Origin: CAYMTV01 sp964393525
GTDB lineage: Bacteria; Patescibacteriota; Microgenomatia; Daviesbacterales; UBA10151
Reading direction: 5' to 3'
Assembly (NCBI GenBank): GCA_964393525.1
Contig: CAYMTV010000001.1
Location: forward strand, 62,001 to 126,000
DNA length: 64,000 bases
The notes beneath the pieces were generated by a model. It did no database searches. It saw only the letters and a list, made by a program, of their open reading frames with translations, and was not told the DNA's origin. Made by a program: the position numbers and the translations under genes. Positions 60,136 through 64,000 of this stretch are shown here, in pieces; within the stretch, counting starts at the first letter, position 1, and the number at the start of each line of letters is the position of its first letter.

Positions 60136-60872
60136 TGAAGCTTTCCATAATTATTCCTGCTTACAACGAAGAAGACAATATTAAAAAAGGTGTATTGTCT
60201 GATGTGGCAAATTATTTAAAAAAACAAAAGTTTGGTTACGAAGTATTAATTGTTGATGATGGATCAAAAGATGAAACAGCAAGATTTATTGAGGAACAAA
60301 TCAAAAACAATAGTTCTTTCAAGTTGATCAAAAACCAACACGGTGGAAAAGCCATTACCGTCATGACCGGTTTACTTGCCGCTAGAGGAGAGATAGCGGT
60401 TTTTACCGATATGGATCAGGCAACCCCAATATCGGAAATAGAAAAATTACTGCCAAAATTTAACCTTGGGGTTGATATCGTCATCGGTTCAAGACACGGC
60501 AGGAAAGGGGCACCACTTATCCGAAAACTCATGGCTTGGGGATTTGCAACCTTTAGAAACCTTATTTTAGGACTTGCCTTTACGGACACCCAATGCGGCT
60601 TCAAAGCATTTAATATAAAATCGCGGGAAGCAATCTTTCCCAAGCTTTTGGAAAAATGGCAAAAACATAAAACTACTGGGGCTGCGGTTAATGCCGGATT
60701 TGACGTTGAAACGCTTTATTTTGCCAAAAAATTAGGGTTTAAAATCACCGAGGTTGAGGTTGATTGGCACCACGTTGGCACTGAAAGAGTTCAAATGGTC
60801 CGGGATTCTATTGATGCTATCCAAGATATACTAAGAATCAAGCTGGACGATTTTAGGGGAAGATATAAGTAA
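60135..60872 (+). CDS. GT2 polyprenyl-phosphate sugar synthase
   Basis: A 245-residue DPM1-like enzyme. IIPAYNEEDNIKKG, LIVDDGSKDETARF, VFTDMDQATPISE and VIGSRHGRKGAPLIRK, then FTDTQCGFKAFN. This is the subgroup close to eukaryotic dolichyl-phosphate glucose/mannose synthases, but without their membrane anchor. It sits between two GT39 genes and probably supplies the donor for one of them. Confidence 0.9.
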   Translation: MKLSIIIPAYNEEDNIKKGVLSDVANYLKKQKFGYEVLIVDDGSKDETARFIEEQIKNNSSFKLIKNQHGGKAITVMTGLLAARGEIAVFTDMDQATPISEIEKLLPKFNLGVDIVIGSRHGRKGAPLIRKLMAWGFATFRNLILGLAFTDTQCGFKAFNIKSREAIFPKLLEKWQKHKTTGAAVNAGFDVETLYFAKKLGFKITEVEVDWHHVGTERVQMVRDSIDAIQDILRIKLDDFRGRYK

Positions 60873-60885
60873 GCATCACAATTTT

Positions 60886-62259
60886 ATGCGATCGCGACTT
60901 TTTGTGATAAACAAATTTGACATACTGCTGTTTTTAATTCTTTTTTTTGTAACTCCGCTTTTTTTCTATAAACTCGGTCAATCCTCATTAGTCAGTTTTG
61001 ATGAAGCCTGGTATGCAGATATTGGAAGAAATATTTTAAAAACCGGAGATCTTCTAAACCTTTATTGGAACGGAAACTTTTATCTTGATCACCCTCCGGC
61101 AGGATTCTGGCTGATTGCTGCAAGCATGCTTATTTTTGGAATAACCGAGTTTGGAGCCCGATTTGCTCCGGCATTCTCAGGCTTATTAAGTTTATTTTTT
61201 GTTTATTTACTCGGAAAAGAATTATTCAACCGTTGGGTGGGGTTTATTTCAGCGATCGCTCTTACTTCTTCTTACTGGTTTATGTTTAGGGCGCGGTCCG
61301 GAAATTTAGATGTAATTTTAACAATGTTTTTTTTGCTAACTTTTCTGCTTGCTGTTTATGCATCCAAAAATCGCAAATTTTTATTTCCTTTTGTAATTAG
61401 CTTTATTCTGCTAATTCTTACAAAGACAATTGTCCCTTTAACCATACTTCCTGCACTAGTAATTGTTTTTTGGGGTACCAGACAATATAGACTTAGAGAT
61501 CTCATTTTACCCCTGTTTGTTTTGATTTTAATAATTGGAGGCTGGTTTATTGAGCAAATGGATAATCATGACCATTTCATACAAAGGTACCTTTCAATCG
61601 GATTGCCCGGAGTGCAGGCGGAAACATCACTTATGGATAATCTGAAACTGATGAAAGAATACTTGCACAATGGTATAGGAAAATGGTTTTGGCCGGGCAT
61701 TGCTGCACTGGCTCTGGGACCATTTCTTATGCAGAGAAGGTTTTTAATGTTGTCGGTATTTTTTATTAGTTTTTTTCTGCCGTTTATTTTTTCCCATAAA
61801 GGGCATATCTGGCATTTAATTCCGCTTCACCCATTTATGATTTTAGCTTTTTTTGGATTTAGTTTTTGGATTATTGAAAAATTCACCAGACAAAAAATTC
61901 TGGCTGTCCTTGCTATTTTTGCAATTGGTTTTTATTTTTCTTTTATTCAGATAAGAAGAATGTGGTATGAGTTTATTGATGTTTCAGCCTTTGTTTCTGA
62001 TGAAGCAATACTTTCTAAAGAAGCCGGCAAATTCCCTCAAAAGTTTTACATGGATGGGGATTTCGGGCCAACAGCGGTATTTTATTCGGAAAAGAAAGTT
62101 GAGCAAATTAGAAATGAGCGGGTTAGGGAAATATTTTCCGAGCCTGAAAGCTTTGTTCTGGTAACTTCCCAGTGGCATCTGGATCAGGAAAAGATTAATC
62201 CGAGTAAGTATAAAATCATTAAAAAAGATAGGGATAGAGTTTTAGTAGTCAAAGATTAA
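60886..62259 (+). CDS. GT39 (ArnT-like) membrane glycosyltransferase
   Basis: A 457-residue enzyme that is the most classical GT39 protein here. The first loop reads LVSFDEAWYADIGRNIL with the catalytic Asp-Glu, then FYLDHPPAGFWLI, the DHPP motif of ArnT/PMT relatives, and FRARSGNLDVIL. About eleven membrane segments and a short soluble tail. It starts 13 bases after the GT2 gene in the same operon. Confidence 0.92.
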   Translation: MRSRLFVINKFDILLFLILFFVTPLFFYKLGQSSLVSFDEAWYADIGRNILKTGDLLNLYWNGNFYLDHPPAGFWLIAASMLIFGITEFGARFAPAFSGLLSLFFVYLLGKELFNRWVGFISAIALTSSYWFMFRARSGNLDVILTMFFLLTFLLAVYASKNRKFLFPFVISFILLILTKTIVPLTILPALVIVFWGTRQYRLRDLILPLFVLILIIGGWFIEQMDNHDHFIQRYLSIGLPGVQAETSLMDNLKLMKEYLHNGIGKWFWPGIAALALGPFLMQRRFLMLSVFFISFFLPFIFSHKGHIWHLIPLHPFMILAFFGFSFWIIEKFTRQKILAVLAIFAIGFYFSFIQIRRMWYEFIDVSAFVSDEAILSKEAGKFPQKFYMDGDFGPTAVFYSEKKVEQIRNERVREIFSEPESFVLVTSQWHLDQEKINPSKYKIIKKDRDRVLVVKD

Positions 62260-62270
62260 ACAATTTCTTG

Positions 62271-62276
62271 TATAAT
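62271..62276 (+). promoter_or_regulatory. -10 box, leaderless type
   Basis: A perfect TATAAT ends six bases before the GTG at 62283. It lies after the TTG at 62268, which rules that longer start out if the box is used. Confidence 0.6.
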
Positions 62277-62282
62277 TTATAT

Positions 62283-63851
62283 GTGCAATTTCTTAAAAAA
62301 TACCGCAAAGAAGTAGTAATACTCGCACTGATTATTATTGCCTATTTTTCTTTAAGACTTCCCAACCTTACTCTTCAGCCTATTTTTGCTGATGAGGCAA
62401 TTTACGTTAGGTGGGCTCAGGTGATGCGTGCAGAACCCACCCTAAGATTTCTCCCCTTATCAGATGGTAAAACCCCTTTGTTTATGTGGGCTTTGATGCC
62501 CTTATTTAAGATATTTGAAGATCCACTTTTTGCAGGCAGGTTTTTGTCCATAATCTCAGGCTTTGGAACACTTCTTGGGGTGCTTTTTTTAGGATGGAAG
62601 TTTTTTGACAAAAAAGTCGGGATCTGGGCTGCATTTTTGATTGCAATAGTTCCATATTTTGTCTTTTTTGACCGCTTAGCTTTAGTTGACTCAATGCTTT
62701 CTGTCTTCTCCATCTGGTCGCTAAATATTGCCCTGCTTTTAGTAAACTTTCCCAGAGTGGATCTAGCTATGATTTTAGGTTATTTTATGGGCGGAAGTTT
62801 ACTTACTAAACCTCCGGGCTTTTTTAATGTTCTAGCTCTCCCTGTAACTTTGGCCCTCTTTAATTTCAGAGACAAACAGAGGCAGTTTAAGTTTTTAAGG
62901 CTTTTTGGGTTATGGGTAATAGCAGTTGTTATTACGCTGGGGCTTTACAATATATTAAGGCTGGGTCCGGGTTTTAGTAATTTAAATTCCCGCAATCAGG
63001 ACTATGTTTTTTCGCCAACCGAGTTAACAGGAAGACCCCTGGATCCGTTTATACCCCACCTAAGAGATTTAGGGGATTGGTTTCCTAAACTTTTAACAAT
63101 CCCGGTTCTAATTTTGGTTTTATTTGGCGTAGCATTGATCTTATTTAAGCTTATTTTTGCTTTGTTAAAAAGGAAAGACGATAAGATAATGAGAAACGGT
63201 TTGGCAATTATCCTCTGGGCATTAATTCCCCTTGTTGTACAGATGGCATTTTTAAAAGTTTTTACAGCCCGGTATATTCTTTTTTCCCTGCCGGCTTTTA
63301 TGGTTATTGCTTCGTTTGGGCTGGTATTTTTACTTGATCAGCTAAAGCTAAAAAAATATCTTGTTATCTTTATAGCTTTTCTATTGCTGCTTCCCCAAAC
63401 AATAGTTTTTGATTACCATCTTCTAACAAACCCCGAGAAAGCCAATCTTCCTAAAAATGAAAGAAGAGGTTATCTTGAAGACTGGACAGCCGGTTATGGT
63501 TTAAAAGAAATTGCTCTTTTTTTAAGTGAAAGGTCAAAACTGGGACAGGTGATTGTCGGAACCGAAGGTAGTTTTGGAACCCTGCCTGACGGGTTGCAAA
63601 TTTATCTGGATAAAAACAGACAAGTTGTAGTAATAGGAGGAAAAGCTACAATTTCTGCCCAGCTTCGGGATGCGGCTAAAAGTAATGATACATATTTTGT
63701 GGCTAACAGATCAAGATATAAATTTTTCGCAGAAGGTTTGGAACTGATTAAAGAATATCCAAAAGCCACTTGCGAAGGAGAAAGGGATGCCATACTGCTT
63801 TTCAAAGTACTACCTTTAGAAGTTGCCACAACTTCGGCTAAACTAAAGTAG
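62283..63851 (+). CDS. GT39-type membrane glycosyltransferase
   Basis: A 522-residue GT-C enzyme. The first loop has PIFADEAIYVRWAQVM with the acidic pair, then LSDGKTPLFMWALMP in the DHPP position, and FFDRLALVDSML. About eleven membrane segments and a soluble C-terminal part of about 120 residues (WTAGYGLKEIALFLSER, GTEGSFGTLPDGLQIYL). The GTG at 62283 fits a -10 box six bases upstream. The gene before it ends 23 bases earlier. Confidence 0.88.
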   Translation: MQFLKKYRKEVVILALIIIAYFSLRLPNLTLQPIFADEAIYVRWAQVMRAEPTLRFLPLSDGKTPLFMWALMPLFKIFEDPLFAGRFLSIISGFGTLLGVLFLGWKFFDKKVGIWAAFLIAIVPYFVFFDRLALVDSMLSVFSIWSLNIALLLVNFPRVDLAMILGYFMGGSLLTKPPGFFNVLALPVTLALFNFRDKQRQFKFLRLFGLWVIAVVITLGLYNILRLGPGFSNLNSRNQDYVFSPTELTGRPLDPFIPHLRDLGDWFPKLLTIPVLILVLFGVALILFKLIFALLKRKDDKIMRNGLAIILWALIPLVVQMAFLKVFTARYILFSLPAFMVIASFGLVFLLDQLKLKKYLVIFIAFLLLLPQTIVFDYHLLTNPEKANLPKNERRGYLEDWTAGYGLKEIALFLSERSKLGQVIVGTEGSFGTLPDGLQIYLDKNRQVVVIGGKATISAQLRDAAKSNDTYFVANRSRYKFFAEGLELIKEYPKATCEGERDAILLFKVLPLEVATTSAKLK

Positions 63852-63862
63852 GAACCCCCTCG

Positions 63863-64000
63863 ATGATTAATTCTTTAATCAATTTCATAAACAAGCGTAA
63901 TCTTATATGGCTAGTTGTTGTAGTTTTTATCATCCCGACTTTTTACTCTCTTTTAAGGCCCGGATATTACACCATGCATGATGACTTGCAGGTTTTCAGG
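63863..64000 (+). CDS. Membrane protein, GT-C-like, cut by window end
   Basis: The first 46 codons of a gene that runs off the window. One membrane segment (about 15-32) is followed by YYTMHDDLQVFR, an acidic pair after the first segment as in GT-C enzymes. An AGGA lies about ten bases before the ATG. It follows the previous gene by 11 bases and appears to extend the same operon. Confidence 0.65.
   Translation, partial: MINSLINFINKRNLIWLVVVVFIIPTFYSLLRPGYYTMHDDLQVFR

Overview
This is an AT-rich bacterial scaffold with two 10-N assembly gaps (3815-3824 and 20168-20177). Genes are tightly packed: no gene-free stretch exceeds about 255 bases. The content suggests a member of the Candidate Phyla Radiation (Patescibacteria), probably Microgenomates-like; this is inference. 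The clues are a TsaB cut down to about 100 residues, many large glycosyltransferases of the GT-C/GT39 type, a sortase with an LPxTG substrate whose tail carries a VLGA spacer, peptidoglycan hydrolases of unusual build, and short GC-rich palindromes that sometimes lie in frame inside genes. TGA is used as a stop and an RF2 gene is present, so the code is standard, unlike the UGA-glycine Gracilibacteria and Absconditabacteria. I saw no rRNA, tRNA, CRISPR array, insertion sequence or prophage.

Layout. 1-5.3 kb: secA, then a small membrane protein paired with a GT39-type enzyme (broken by gap 1). 5.3-12.8 kb: DoxX-like protein, FAD-linked oxidase, GT20-type glycosyltransferase, PAS histidine kinase, topoisomerase IB, PUR-like nucleic-acid-binding protein and two unknowns. 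12.9-18.5 kb: a second small-protein/GT39 pair, nnrD, a ferredoxin-reductase-like flavoprotein, a secreted Ig-like protein and tsaE. 18.5-23.1 kb: GT2, secreted unknown, GT-C (gap 2) and GT4. 23.0-30.5 kb: a surface block read leftward with sortase, a 1269-residue PQQ-type sugar dehydrogenase carrying four repeats, an LPxTG protein and two Tat-signal proteins. 30.5-38.4 kb: dgkA, GT39, rhomboid, Xaa-Pro peptidase, a large secreted M23 protein, two unknowns. 38.4-42.8 kb: prfB, a small anchored protein, ftsE, ftsX and an EnvC-like M23 protein, all leftward. 42.8-48.7 kb: GT-C, a MacAB-like exporter, truncated tsaB, a CAP-domain protein. 48.7-55.5 kb: rmlA-rmlB-rmlC-rmlD, then rmd and gmd, then a GT2-GtrA fusion. 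55.5-64 kb: a small YtxH-like protein, an EamA transporter, and a run of alternating GT2 and GT39 genes that continues off the end.

How the genes fit together. Most of the window serves the cell envelope. RmlABCD would supply dTDP-L-rhamnose and Gmd/Rmd GDP-D-rhamnose. DPM1-like GT2 enzymes would charge polyprenyl phosphate, and GT39 enzymes would use those lipid-linked sugars outside the membrane. DgkA would recycle the lipid carrier. Sortase, Tat and SecA place proteins on the surface, and FtsEX with M23 hydrolases remodels the wall.

Main points for a second look: the EnvC-like protein beside ftsEX has its M23 domain in circularly permuted order; more than a dozen genes have a -10 box only 6-10 bases before the start codon and no ribosome binding site, pointing to leaderless mRNAs; GT39 enzymes come twice with a small partner that resembles an internal piece of the enzyme; and dispersed repeats have been absorbed in frame into secA and a glycosyltransferase.
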